NCBI GenBank assembly: GCA_947588775.1
Contig: CANPZQ010000007.1
Span: 1-27,964 of the forward strand
Source: an uncultured Clostridia bacterium
GTDB lineage: Bacteria; Bacillota; Clostridia; Oscillospirales; Ruminococcaceae
DNA length: 27,964 nt
Direction: 5' to 3'
Every line of letters starts with the position of its first letter. Positions within the stretch are counted from its first letter, which is position 1. This document shows positions 6,453 through 14,875 of the stretch, one piece after another. The notes beneath the pieces are model-generated. The model had not been told where the DNA came from. It did no database searches and saw nothing but the letters and a program-made list of their open reading frames with translations. Position numbers and translations under genes: made by a program.

Positions 6453-8974
6453 AAAAAATATTAGCCCTTGCGCTGAGCGTCGTAATCGCGCTGAGCATAA
6501 GCATTCCGGCGTTCGCGGCCGGAAATGACGGCACCGCTACCCCATATGTGCAGATTAAAGACATGGTTTATACGCCTAACCCTGTTAAATCCGGTGCAGA
6601 GTTTACAGTTAAGTTTAATTTGGAAGTTTCTCACTATCCGGGAGCTGCTTCAATAACTGTTTCCGGAAACGGATTTAATCTTGTGGGAAGTATGTCTGAC
6701 CAAGTAGAGGACATTACGGCACAATCAACGGCTATTTCTTTAAAGGTAAAGGCGGACGAAGTCCTCGGCGGCAGATGCCCTTTGACGGTTTCTGTCACAT
6801 ATACTCCCAAATCGGGCAATATGAAATCTGCCAGCACCCAGAGAACCTTGTACGTAGACATTGACGGCAGCGGTTACAATCCGCCCGTAGAATCAACGGC
6901 AGACATTCAGATAGATTCCGTCAGCGGTGGAATGAATGTTGTAAAAGGACATAATTTTACCCTTTCCGTCGGACTTAGCGCGACTTTGGATGGAAACGCC
7001 GTAGGCGGTAGAGCAACAATAAGCCTTTCGAGCGAAACTACTAATTTTGCAATTATGTCGACAATACCGAGCGTTGACGCTTCTATTTCGACCACCGGTC
7101 GCGGCACCGCACAGATTCAGCTTCAGTGCCTTTCGTCGGCGGCGGTCGGTCCCAATGAGCTGACTTTGGAAGCGGTATTCACTGATGGCAATGGACATAT
7201 TGCGACATGCTCAAAAACAGTAAACATTTTCGTTACCGAAGAAGCGGAAGCACCCGAAGTAAACTCCGCCGTTTCCCTCAATATTACCTCCGCGCCGACA
7301 AGCCCCGTTATCGCGGGAAATACCTTTAACGTAGGCTTTACCGCATACTTAAACGGCGGCTCATACGGCTACGGCTACGGTTACGGATACGGCTACGGCT
7401 CCGGAACGGTTTCCGTCGAGGGCTCCGGCTTTACGCTTGCGGGCGCGCTCGCCGAGCAGAATATAACCTCCGGCACCAACACCGTTTCGGTGCTCGTCGA
7501 CCCGAGCGTTGAAAGCGGCAGACATCCCGTTACCCTCACCGTTAAGTTCACCGACTATGAGGGCAAGGAAGTAACCGCCTCGAAATCGATGAATATCGAC
7601 GTTATCGGCGGAAACGATTCCGAGGTTATCGACGAATCAAAGGACGTCGCAACCTTCGAGCTTATCGGTGCGTCTATTCCCGAGGGAAAGGGACGCTCCG
7701 AGCTTTCCACAAAGCTTAAAATAAGCGTCAAGAACACCTCCGATTTTGTTGCAAAGAGCGCGAAAATCCGCCTCAGCAACTTAAACGACATTATCCTTAC
7801 CACCTACTCCGACACCCTCGTGGCGGGCGACATAAAGCCGGGGCAGACCGTAAACGCGACCTTCCCGATTAAGTTCCCCGAGCTTACGAAGGCCCAGCAT
7901 ACCGTCGTCGCGGAGGTTACTTTTGAAGGCCCGAACGGCCCCGTTACCCAGAGCTTCAACATCTACATGCAGGCGACCGAGAAGAAGGAAGCCGAGGTCG
8001 AGCCGGAATCCGACACCCTTACCCCGAAGGTAATCGTAAGCAGCTATTCGACCGACGTTGAAAAGGTTCTCTCGGGCGAGGAGTTCACCTTAAGCTTCGT
8101 TTTGCAGAACACCTCCGCCGAGAAGGATTTGCGGAACATGACGGTAAGCGTCACCCCGCAGTCCAGCACTCAGGGCGGAACGACCTCGAGCGGCCCCGTT
8201 TTCAGCTTTATCGACGGCACCAGCTCCTTCTACACCCCGCTTTTGGAGAAGAGCTCCGAAATCGAGTATTCGATTCGCATGAAGTGCTCCGCCTCCGCGG
8301 GCGCGGGCAGCTATCCCGTAGAAATTTCCTTCGGCTTTGAATATGACAAGAACGGCGGCTATACCCCCGGAAACGGCGAAATGGTACTGAATATGCCGGT
8401 CGAGCAGCCGATTAAGTTCGAGCTTCTTGACTGGATTCCCCCGACGGAATCGGGCCTCGACGGCGTTCCGATAAGCTTCCAGTACTTCAATAAATCCCGC
8501 AACCCGATGACCGCGCTCACAATCACCTGCGAGGGCGACTTCGAGATGCCGCAGCAGTTCGTCGGAACGGTTCAGGCCTCCAACATGGACGTTTTCAGCG
8601 GAACCATCACCCCCGTCGCGGGAGTTCAGGTCGGCGAAACGAGAACCGCTATTCTGGTATTCACATTTGAGGACGCCGCCGGCTCGGAGCAGCGAATCGA
8701 GGAACCGTTCGACGTAACAATAATCGACGGCTCGGTGAACGGCGACATGGGAATGGGCGACTTCGGCGATATGGGCGATTTCACCTTTGACTACGGCGGA
8801 GAGCTCGGCCCCGACGGAATGCCCGTCGACGGCGAAGCAACCGAGGAGGGCGGACTTCCCGGCTGGGCGAAGATTGCGATTCCCGCGGCGATTGCGGTTG
8901 TCGTTTTAATCGTTATCGTCGTTGTCGTAAAGAAGGTAAAGGCGAAGAAAAACGCCGACGACGACGAAGAGTGA
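6449..8974 (+). CDS. Secreted, membrane-anchored multi-domain Ig-like protein of the ABC operon
   Basis: This 841-residue protein has a Sec signal peptide (residues 1-23, ending SIPAFAA), a long extracytoplasmic part, a single C-terminal transmembrane helix (about 805-828) and a short basic-then-acidic tail. The ectodomain appears to hold several beta-rich Ig/CARDB-like repeats: similar openings recur as YTPNPVKSGAEFTVKF, VVKGHNFTLSVGL, SPVIAGNTFNVGF and EKVLSGEEFTLSF. Residues 306-317 are six Tyr-Gly repeats. A Gly/Asp/Met-rich linker precedes the membrane helix. It overlaps the ATPase stop by four bases and precedes the permease, so it probably works with them, perhaps as an extracellular partner in the place MacA-like adaptors occupy elsewhere; that is inference. 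Bases of about 6530-7250 are markedly AT-richer than the rest. Confidence 0.8.
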   Translation: MKKILALALSVVIALSISIPAFAAGNDGTATPYVQIKDMVYTPNPVKSGAEFTVKFNLEVSHYPGAASITVSGNGFNLVGSMSDQVEDITAQSTAISLKVKADEVLGGRCPLTVSVTYTPKSGNMKSASTQRTLYVDIDGSGYNPPVESTADIQIDSVSGGMNVVKGHNFTLSVGLSATLDGNAVGGRATISLSSETTNFAIMSTIPSVDASISTTGRGTAQIQLQCLSSAAVGPNELTLEAVFTDGNGHIATCSKTVNIFVTEEAEAPEVNSAVSLNITSAPTSPVIAGNTFNVGFTAYLNGGSYGYGYGYGYGYGSGTVSVEGSGFTLAGALAEQNITSGTNTVSVLVDPSVESGRHPVTLTVKFTDYEGKEVTASKSMNIDVIGGNDSEVIDESKDVATFELIGASIPEGKGRSELSTKLKISVKNTSDFVAKSAKIRLSNLNDIILTTYSDTLVAGDIKPGQTVNATFPIKFPELTKAQHTVVAEVTFEGPNGPVTQSFNIYMQATEKKEAEVEPESDTLTPKVIVSSYSTDVEKVLSGEEFTLSFVLQNTSAEKDLRNMTVSVTPQSSTQGGTTSSGPVFSFIDGTSSFYTPLLEKSSEIEYSIRMKCSASAGAGSYPVEISFGFEYDKNGGYTPGNGEMVLNMPVEQPIKFELLDWIPPTESGLDGVPISFQYFNKSRNPMTALTITCEGDFEMPQQFVGTVQASNMDVFSGTITPVAGVQVGETRTAILVFTFEDAAGSEQRIEEPFDVTIIDGSVNGDMGMGDFGDMGDFTFDYGGELGPDGMPVDGEATEEGGLPGWAKIAIPAAIAVVVLIVIVVVVKKVKAKKNADDDEE
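7364..7399 (+). repeat. In-frame six-copy hexanucleotide repeat (Tyr-Gly)
   Basis: Six consecutive TACGGN units encode (Tyr-Gly)6 between two beta-rich segments of the surface protein. Most units are identical TACGGC, so copy number could change by slippage without breaking the frame. Confidence 0.85.
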
Positions 8975-9015
8975 TTCGGCCGGTTGACGCGCGCATTAAC
9001 GAGGTGGTATGACAG

Positions 9016-10458
9016 ATGAAAAAATTTGATATTATCCGCTTCGCTCTTTCAAACTTTCTCAGGAGAAAGGCGCGAAGCGCGCTCACCGTTCTCGGCGTTG
9101 TAATCGGAACCGCGGCCGTCGTCATAATGATTTCGATAGGAATCGGAATGAACAAGGGCTTCGAGGACCAAATCAGCTCATGGGGCGACCTCAGGAAGAT
9201 TGAAGTCTATGAGCTTTACAGCGAATGGAACGACGAAACCGGCGAGGAAATCATCAACGAAAACAGAATCCCGCTCGACGACATCACCCTTGAGGATATA
9301 AGAAGCATCGACCATGTAAAGGCGGCATCGCCCTATTCGCGGCAGTATTACTATCTTATAAAGGACGGCAAGGAGAAGATTTCATCGTCGCAGCTTATCG
9401 GAATCGAAGCGGCTTCTATGAAGGATTTCGACTATGAAATCCTCTACGGAAGGCTTTTGGACGAGCGCGACGTAGGCACCACGAACTTCGTGATGACATA
9501 CGATATCCCCTTCAACTTCTATAACCCCCGCACCGACGAAGAAATCTGGTATAAATTCGCCGCCGAGGGCGAGGAGCTGCCCTTTAACCCTATAGACCCG
9601 AAGTATTCCTACGCCTACACATGGTATTATAACTACGGAAGCGGCGCGATTGACGCGACAAAGCCGAGAATTATCACCGAAGAAGCCCACTGCGTCGGTA
9701 TTTTGGTTCAGGACAGTGCGAACAACTACATGATGGAGTGCTATATGGACATCGATGGGCTTAAGTCGATGTCGGAGAAGCTCGACAAAAACCGCGACAG
9801 GTACTATAATACCGAAGGCTCGTCGAGCGGCGTATATTCAACAACCCTAATCAACGGCGTCGACGTAAACGACACCGTCGCCGAGGGCAGACAGAGCCTC
9901 TACGACGAGATTATGGTAATGTGCGACGACACCGACCACGTTTTGGACGTTCAGGAGGAAATCAGCGACATGGGGCTGCGGCCGAGCTCGAATATGGACT
10001 ATCTCGCCCAGACCCAGGAGCAGACGAAATTTCTGCGTTCGGTTCTCGGCGCGATAGGCGCGGTAGCGTTCTTCGTCGCGGCGATTTCAATCGCGAACAC
10101 GATGGTTATGTCGATTTACGAGCGAACGCGTGAAATCGGCATAATGAAGGTTATCGGCTGTAAGCTTTCGGACATCAGGGGAATGTTCCTGATTGAAGCG
10201 GGAATAATCGGCGTCGTCGGCGGCGTATTCGGCGTATTACTGAGTTACGGCGCGTCGGCGGGAATAAACTACCTCGCCTCAAAGGGCGATATGTCGATGA
10301 TGGGCATCGACCCGACGACCTCCGCGATTTCGATAATTCCCTTCTGGCTCGACCTTGTAGCCCTCGCCCTCGCCACCGCCGTCGGCGTAGTATCCGGCCT
10401 CTACCCCGCCATCCGCGCAACGAGATTGTCGGCCCTCGAGGCGATTAAGAATGAGTAA
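9016..10458 (+). CDS. ABC transporter permease, FtsX/MacB family
   Basis: This 480-residue protein shows the MacB/FtsX plan. There is an N-terminal cytoplasmic stretch and first helix (about 18-42, RRKARSALTVLGVVIGTA), a large extracytoplasmic domain (about 45-335), then three helices. The first of these is followed by the family motif NTMVMSIYERTREIGIMKVIG, and the C-terminus has LYPAIRATRLSALEAI. Such permeases pair with MacB/LolD-type ATPases, as encoded two genes upstream, to move lipids, peptides or signals across the envelope without a classical substrate channel. The start at 9016 follows GAGGTGGT; an ATG seven bases earlier is out of frame and closes quickly. It is the last gene of the operon, followed by a strong terminator. 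Substrate is unknown. Confidence 0.9.
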   Translation: MKKFDIIRFALSNFLRRKARSALTVLGVVIGTAAVVIMISIGIGMNKGFEDQISSWGDLRKIEVYELYSEWNDETGEEIINENRIPLDDITLEDIRSIDHVKAASPYSRQYYYLIKDGKEKISSSQLIGIEAASMKDFDYEILYGRLLDERDVGTTNFVMTYDIPFNFYNPRTDEEIWYKFAAEGEELPFNPIDPKYSYAYTWYYNYGSGAIDATKPRIITEEAHCVGILVQDSANNYMMECYMDIDGLKSMSEKLDKNRDRYYNTEGSSSGVYSTTLINGVDVNDTVAEGRQSLYDEIMVMCDDTDHVLDVQEEISDMGLRPSSNMDYLAQTQEQTKFLRSVLGAIGAVAFFVAAISIANTMVMSIYERTREIGIMKVIGCKLSDIRGMFLIEAGIIGVVGGVFGVLLSYGASAGINYLASKGDMSMMGIDPTTSAISIIPFWLDLVALALATAVGVVSGLYPAIRATRLSALEAIKNE

Positions 10459-10473
10459 ATTATAATTAAGAGT

Positions 10474-10501
10474 AAAAATCCCCCTTCGCGGGGGATTTTT
10501 T
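10474..10501 (+). terminator. Strong intrinsic terminator of the ABC operon
   Basis: AAAAATCCCCC and GGGGGATTTTT form a stem with a TTCGC loop, with a T-tract on the plus side and an A-tract on the other, so it can act in both directions. It begins 15 bases after the permease stop. Confidence 0.9.
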
Positions 10502-10506
10502 ATGAT

Positions 10507-10533
10507 TAAGATACGGAAAATACCGGTGTCTTA
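10507..10533. other. Second inverted repeat after the ABC operon terminator
   Basis: TAAGATAC (10507-10514) pairs with GTGTCTTA (10526-10533) with one wobble, extended inward by CGG and CCG. There is no T-tract, so termination is not indicated; function unknown. Confidence 0.3.
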
Positions 10534-10590
10534 GGGGGTAATCCGCTCATCACTGAAAATCATTTCCTTCGACACTGTCCCATTTCCCTC

Positions 10591-10619
10591 TTGCCATTTT
10601 CGCAAATTCCTGCTATAAT
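10591..10619 (+). promoter_or_regulatory. Sigma-A type promoter for the CapA-family gene
   Basis: TTGCCA (10591-10596), 17 bases, perfect TATAAT (10614-10619), 31 bases before the ATG at 10651. It overlaps any upstream in-frame ATG, which supports the later start. Confidence 0.75.
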
Positions 10620-10650
10620 ATTCTCAAGAATTGCGTTTGTGAGGTTTGAT

Positions 10651-11892
10651 ATGAAAATTTTGAAAGCTGCGGTTGCGGGGTTGTGCTGTCTGGGGATTCT
10701 TTGCTCCTGCGGGCAGGCGGCCGAGGAACCGTCCATTCCCGAAAATACCGTTTCAAACACGCTGCCGCCGATGGTGGAAACCGTTCCCGCGCTGACGGTG
10801 ACGCTGCCGCCGGTTTCAACGGAGGCGACGACCGTTACGGAGCCTCCAGAGCCGGAGTTTTACACCGTTAGCCTTGTCTGCGCGGGGGACAACCTGATTC
10901 ACTCCTCTATCTACAATCAGGCGAAGCGGCGCGCAAAGGCTAACGGCGATGAAAACGGCTACGATTTCGGATATGTATACGAGCGGGTCGAGCACTACAT
11001 TCGCGACGCCGACCTTGCGATTTTAAATCAGGAAACAATCGTCACCGACGAGCTGGAGCCGTCGGACTATCCGCGATTCTGCTCCCCCGGCGACCTCGGT
11101 CGGCATATGATCGACATCGGGTTCGACGTTTTCTCAATGTCAAACAACCACGTCCTCGACCGCGGAGAGGAGGGGCTTCTGGCGACCCTTCGCTTCTGGG
11201 ATTCACAGGAGGGAATCGTCCGCTACGGCGCATACCGCGACGATGAGGACATGAACAATATCCGCACTCTTGAAGTAAACGGGATTACCTTTGCTTTTTT
11301 GGGATATACGGAGCATACTAACGGGCTCTCTCTTCCGGAAGGCTCGCCCTGCAGGGTTACATACCTCAGCGAGCTTGACGTTATCGAGGAGCAAATCCGA
11401 CGCGCCGACGAGCTTGCCGACGTTGTAATAGTATCGCCCCACTTCGGGAAGGAAATTTCCAACGAAGTTACCGACAGCCAGCGTGAGCTTTCAAGAAAAT
11501 TTGTCGAATGGGGAGCCGACATCATCGTCGGCACGCAGCCGCATACCGCGCAGGAGATGGAATACCTGACCCGCGAGGACGGCTCGCAGGCGTTTGTATT
11601 TTACTGCCTCGGGAACTTCGTTTCGGCTCAGGCCAACCCCAAGGCACTTGTCGGGATTCTCGGGACAATCGACGTCACGAAAAATTCCCTCACCGGCGAA
11701 ATCACCCTTTCTAACGCCGGCGCAATCCCTATTATTACGCAGTACGGCGGGAATTACCACCAAATCCACATTGTACCCTACGCCGAATACACCGAGGACG
11801 AGCTTCGCGCGCACGGAGCAGAGGGCTTCGACCGCGATTCTATTGAGAAGGTGCTTAGCTATATCCCGGAGGAGTTTCTGAGAATCGAGTAG
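10651..11892 (+). CDS. CapA-family (poly-gamma-glutamate capsule biosynthesis-like) lipoprotein
   Basis: This 413-residue protein begins with a lipoprotein-type signal peptide (MKILKAAVAGLCCLGILCSC, lipid-modified Cys probably residue 20), then a Pro/Thr/Val-rich linker (about 25-75). A CapA/PgsA-type metallophosphatase-like domain follows: CAGDNLIHSS, NQETIVTDE, MSNNHVLDRG, VSPHFGKE, VGTQPHTAQ and YCLGNFVS are the conserved blocks with their Asp, Asn and His metal-ligand candidates. CapA is needed for poly-gamma-glutamate capsule export in Bacillus, but many Clostridia carry solo paralogues of unknown substrate. No pgsB or pgsC genes are nearby, so a capsule role is unproven. The start at 10651 is downstream of the promoter and has a GAGG box. 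A repeat module follows 49 bases after the stop. Confidence 0.87.
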   Translation: MKILKAAVAGLCCLGILCSCGQAAEEPSIPENTVSNTLPPMVETVPALTVTLPPVSTEATTVTEPPEPEFYTVSLVCAGDNLIHSSIYNQAKRRAKANGDENGYDFGYVYERVEHYIRDADLAILNQETIVTDELEPSDYPRFCSPGDLGRHMIDIGFDVFSMSNNHVLDRGEEGLLATLRFWDSQEGIVRYGAYRDDEDMNNIRTLEVNGITFAFLGYTEHTNGLSLPEGSPCRVTYLSELDVIEEQIRRADELADVVIVSPHFGKEISNEVTDSQRELSRKFVEWGADIIVGTQPHTAQEMEYLTREDGSQAFVFYCLGNFVSAQANPKALVGILGTIDVTKNSLTGEITLSNAGAIPIITQYGGNYHQIHIVPYAEYTEDELRAHGAEGFDRDSIEKVLSYIPEEFLRIE

Positions 11893-11941
11893 GCTCCGTG
11901 GCGAGTATGGCTGCGGCCTGCCGGGGCTTTCTGCAGACCCC

Positions 11942-12024
11942 GGCGCGGCGGGAAAGCTGCCTTCTGCGCCCCACCCGCCCGCCCCCGCCATTTCCCGCAA
12001 CCTTCCCCGCTTTCCCGCCGCGCC
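11942..12024. repeat. Singlet G-quadruplex hairpin module upstream of the MGMT-like gene
   Basis: GGCGCGGCGGGAAAGC (11942-11957) is perfectly complementary to 12009-12024. The loop holds CCCC-A-CCC-G-CCC-G-CCCCC (11969-11986), a short-loop G-quadruplex on the minus strand. Conserved flank (TATGGCTGC through CTTTCTGC) extends left to about 11905 and is shared with the module at 17700. It fills most of the 184-base gap and ends 52 bases before the next start codon. Confidence 0.85.
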
Positions 12025-12076
12025 CTCCCCATCCCAAATAATCAAAAATCCCCCTCAAAAAGGAGCCCCTCACCCC

Positions 12077-12385
12077 ATGACAACCTTTGAAAAAATCTAC
12101 GAAGTCGTCAGAAAAATCCCGCGCGGGCGCGTAGCGAGCTACGGCCAAATCGCGGCGATGGCCGGAAACCCGCGCTGGTCGAGGGTTGTGGGTTACGCGC
12201 TCCATGTGAACCCCGACCCCGAGGGAATCCCCTGCTACCGCGTAGTGACGAAGGACGGCGGCCTCGCGGAGGCGTTCGCCTTCGGCGGGATAAACGTCCA
12301 GCGCGAGCTTTTGGAGCGCGACGGCGTCCGCTTCGACGAAAACGGCCGCGTGCCGATGGAGCTTTATCGATGGAGAGGGGAGTAG
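12077..12385 (+). CDS. MGMT-family (O6-alkylguanine DNA alkyltransferase-like) DNA-binding protein
   Basis: This 102-residue protein corresponds only to the C-terminal DNA-binding and active-site domain of O6-methylguanine methyltransferases. Visible: IPRGRVASYGQIAAMAG (helix-turn-helix region), RVVGYALHVNP, the active-site block IPCYRVV and a C-terminal LLERDGV segment. True methyltransferases have PCHRV; here the nucleophile Cys is kept but the neighbouring His is Tyr. Alkyltransferase-like proteins replace the Cys with Trp, so this is neither textbook form. It may bind alkylated bases or be an active transferase with altered proton relay; the sequence does not decide. The start has AAGGAG upstream. 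It lies directly downstream of a repeat module and 39 bases before an orphan lipoprotein gene, possibly co-transcribed. Confidence 0.85.
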   Translation: MTTFEKIYEVVRKIPRGRVASYGQIAAMAGNPRWSRVVGYALHVNPDPEGIPCYRVVTKDGGLAEAFAFGGINVQRELLERDGVRFDENGRVPMELYRWRGE

Positions 12386-12424
12386 GGACGGCGGCCTAAA
12401 TCCGGGAAAGGGAGATTATCCGCG

Positions 12425-12877
12425 ATGAAAAGAATAATAACAATTTTAATAGCCTGTATGTTTTGTCTGGCCGGCTGTGCTGGCGGTACAGGCGACGGAG
12501 CGAAGAAGAAAAGCAGGATAGAAATCTTTTCTATAGATGATGAATTGCTGTCAACTATAGACGACGGGGATACAATAAATAACCTGCTGAATAATAACGA
12601 TTGGTCGGAAGCGAATGAACTGCCCGACGGACTAACGCCCGAGTATAAGCTGCTTGTTTATCGGGAAAAAACTCTCTTAGCAGGACAAAACCCCGATGAT
12701 GAGCGGGAATACGAGCTTATTGAAACTATAATAACGTTTAAGGACAGCCCGTATGTTATTGAGGCGATTTCAAGTGAAGTCGTAAAAAATATGATTATTC
12801 CAAGCGATGTATTAACATTTTATTATGAATTACCGAACGGCACCGTTGAGAATATAATAAACGCTATAAAATCATAG
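12425..12877 (+). CDS. Orphan AT-rich lipoprotein of unknown function
   Basis: This 150-residue protein has a clear lipoprotein signal peptide (basic MKR, hydrophobic stretch, lipobox LAGC with Cys18), so it should be anchored on the outer face of the membrane. The mature part is acidic, rich in Asp, Asn, Glu and Ile, with no motif I recognise; it looks like one small globular domain. Its base composition is clearly lower in GC than its neighbours (by hand, 22 of 60 and 17 of 60 bases in two sampled lines), which suggests recent acquisition or relaxed selection. The start follows AAAGGGAGA. A terminator hairpin follows 25 bases after the stop. I cannot assign a function. Confidence 0.75.
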   Translation: MKRIITILIACMFCLAGCAGGTGDGAKKKSRIEIFSIDDELLSTIDDGDTINNLLNNNDWSEANELPDGLTPEYKLLVYREKTLLAGQNPDDEREYELIETIITFKDSPYVIEAISSEVVKNMIIPSDVLTFYYELPNGTVENIINAIKS

Positions 12878-12902
12878 CACCCGTTTATCCCCTAAAAATA
12901 CG

Positions 12903-12933
12903 AAAAAGCAGACGTTTAACCGCCTGCTTTTTT
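12903..12933. terminator. Bidirectional intrinsic terminator between convergent genes
   Basis: AAAAAGCAG and CTGCTTTTT form a stem, extended by CG/CG past one mismatch, with T-runs on both strands. It serves the orphan lipoprotein gene from the left and the uxu operon from the right. Confidence 0.8.
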
Positions 12934-12946
12934 ACCGTTTTAAGCC

Positions 12947-13243
12947 TTACTTCCCCCTGCTGCGCCTAATAACCCGCGCTATTCCCCATACCGCCCAGCC
13001 TAACCCGCAGGCGGCGAGGAGCGTCGCCGCCCATACCGTCAGCATGGCGAAACCGAGCACGGCCATGCCGTCCGCAGAGAATGTCACGATAAGCAGCAGG
13101 GCGGTTATCGCCCCCAAAACCGCCGCGGGCGCGAGCCTTATTATCAGCGGTTTTACCTTGAAGCAGATGACAGTCTGCGCGATTAGGACAAGCGACATCC
13201 GGACGACGAAGAAGAAAACGGCTTCTGGCATAACTCTTTCCAT
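12947..13243 (-). CDS. Small integral membrane protein downstream of uxuB
   Basis: This 98-residue protein is almost entirely hydrophobic, with three predicted membrane helices (about residues 8-25, 32-53 and 57-88) and a basic C-terminus (RVIRRSRGK) that should face the cytoplasm. Its ATG directly abuts the uxuB stop (TAGATG), so it is probably translated by coupling within the uxuA-uxuB transcript. A second in-frame Met is at codon 5. No family is recognised. Being last in a hexuronate operon suggests, but does not show, a link to uptake or membrane association. A transcription terminator follows within 45 bases. Confidence 0.65.
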   Translation of the reverse strand: MERVMPEAVFFFVVRMSLVLIAQTVICFKVKPLIIRLAPAAVLGAITALLLIVTFSADGMAVLGFAMLTVWAATLLAACGLGWAVWGIARVIRRSRGK

Positions 13244-14845
13244 CTATGCGAGTTGCCTTCCGAGCGTCGCTCTGACCGCGCCTTTTCCGGCGATGAGCTC
13301 CTTAAAATACCCCTCGATTTTGTCGGCGAGGCCGGCTTTTACAAGGTCGGAGCCGAAGATGTTGGCGTTTTCGAGAATCGGGCGAAGCTTTTGTCCGACG
13401 GTTTCGGGCTTTCCGATTTCAATTCCCGCAAGCGCGGCCTGAAGCTCGTCCTTTAAGGGGTCGGAGGAAACCTCAATCGGTTCAAGGTTGTCGTCGACGG
13501 CGAGAAGATACCTGAGCCACCCCGCAATCGCGAGCGGAATTGCGGTGAGCTCGCCCGCACGTCCTTCGGCGGCATAGCTTTTTATAGTTTCGCCGAAGCG
13601 GATTCCGACTTTTTGGGATGTGTCCGTAGCAATTCTCTGGGGCGCGTCGGGCATAAACGGGTTTGGCAGGCGTTCGCCGACCACCTCGTCGATAAATTCG
13701 CGCGGGCTGATGATTCCCGGGTCGGTTACGACTGGAAGCCCCTCGGTATAGCCGAGGCGTTTAATAAGCTTCACCAAATCCGCGTCCTTCATCTCCTCGC
13801 AGATGAGGGTATACCCGAGCATGCAGCCGTAGACGGCGAGCGCGGTATGAAGCGGATTTAAGCAGGTCGTAACCTTCATTCTCTCGGTTTTGTTGACGGT
13901 GTCGCGGTCGGTGAGATATACCCCCGCCCTCTCAAGCGGCGGCCGCCCGTTCGGGAAATCGTCCTCGATAACGAGATACTGCGGCCTCTCGGCGTTTACG
14001 AAGGGCGCGATGTAGGTGTTTTTCGACGTTATAATCGGCTGCATGTTCTCAACGCCGAGCGACGAAAGCTTCTCCTCGACCGACTTTGCGGGGCGGGGAG
14101 TTATTTTGTCTATCATCGACCACGGGAAGGAAACCTTTTTGTCGAGATAATTAAGGAACTCCTCCGGCGCGAAGCCGCGCTTCACCCATTCGCGGGATAT
14201 TTCCTCGACCGCGCCGCGAAGCTTTTCGCCGTTGTGGGAGCAGTTGTCCATCGAAACTACCGCTAAGGGAGCCGCGCCGCCGTTGAATCTTTCAAGGAGC
14301 ATTGCCGCCGTAAAGGACATGGCGTGGCGGGGGTTCGAGGGGCCGTTTTCGATGTCTGCGGCGACAACGGGCATAAGCTCGCCGGAGGCGGTTTTAATCG
14401 CGTAGCCCTTTTCGGTGACGGTATAGCTCACCATTTGCAGGGTCGGCGAGCGGAAAATTTCCCGAAAACGCGCCATCTCGGCTTCGTCTGAAGCGTCAGC
14501 GCGAAGGGCCTCCGAAACCGCGCCGAGGACCTCAAAGCCGGTCGAGCCGTCGGGGTTGAGGCTTACGTTTAGGGTGAGGTTGTCGAACGGCTTATAGATT
14601 TTTTCGATGATTTCGTAGTCAAAGGTATCCGCCGCGATAATACCCCTGTCCGAGAGGCCGGCGTTGAGAAGGCTCTGCTGGATTGAGCCTATGAACCCGC
14701 GGAAGATATTTCCCGCGCCGAAGTGGAGCCACATCGGGCTTTTTTTGGTTTTTTCGGAAACGGCGGCGACGTCGTACTGCGGGAGCTTAATCCCCGCCGC
14801 TTCCCACTCGTCCTTGCGGGACAAAGAGGCGATATTTAAGTTCAT
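13244..14845 (-). CDS. uxuB: D-mannonate oxidoreductase / fructuronate reductase
   Basis: This 533-residue cytosolic enzyme of the mannitol dehydrogenase family interconverts fructuronate and mannonate with NAD(H) in glucuronate catabolism. Visible: an N-terminal Rossmann region with WLHFGAGNIFRGF (about 40-52), the mannitol-dehydrogenase block ITPRPAKS near the middle, and NPLHTALAVYGCMLGY in the C-terminal helical domain. Length fits the Firmicutes UxuB type. The start has AGGAGG seven bases upstream and lies 30 bases after the uxuA stop, so it is the second gene of the minus-strand operon. A tagaturonate reductase (UxaB) or another polyol dehydrogenase is the main alternative; adjacency to uxuA favours UxuB. 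Confidence 0.88.
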   Translation of the reverse strand: MNLNIASLSRKDEWEAAGIKLPQYDVAAVSEKTKKSPMWLHFGAGNIFRGFIGSIQQSLLNAGLSDRGIIAADTFDYEIIEKIYKPFDNLTLNVSLNPDGSTGFEVLGAVSEALRADASDEAEMARFREIFRSPTLQMVSYTVTEKGYAIKTASGELMPVVAADIENGPSNPRHAMSFTAAMLLERFNGGAAPLAVVSMDNCSHNGEKLRGAVEEISREWVKRGFAPEEFLNYLDKKVSFPWSMIDKITPRPAKSVEEKLSSLGVENMQPIITSKNTYIAPFVNAERPQYLVIEDDFPNGRPPLERAGVYLTDRDTVNKTERMKVTTCLNPLHTALAVYGCMLGYTLICEEMKDADLVKLIKRLGYTEGLPVVTDPGIISPREFIDEVVGERLPNPFMPDAPQRIATDTSQKVGIRFGETIKSYAAEGRAGELTAIPLAIAGWLRYLLAVDDNLEPIEVSSDPLKDELQAALAGIEIGKPETVGQKLRPILENANIFGSDLVKAGLADKIEGYFKELIAGKGAVRATLGRQLA

Positions 14846-14875
14846 ATAAAATCCTCCTGACTGAATTTTTTCGGC

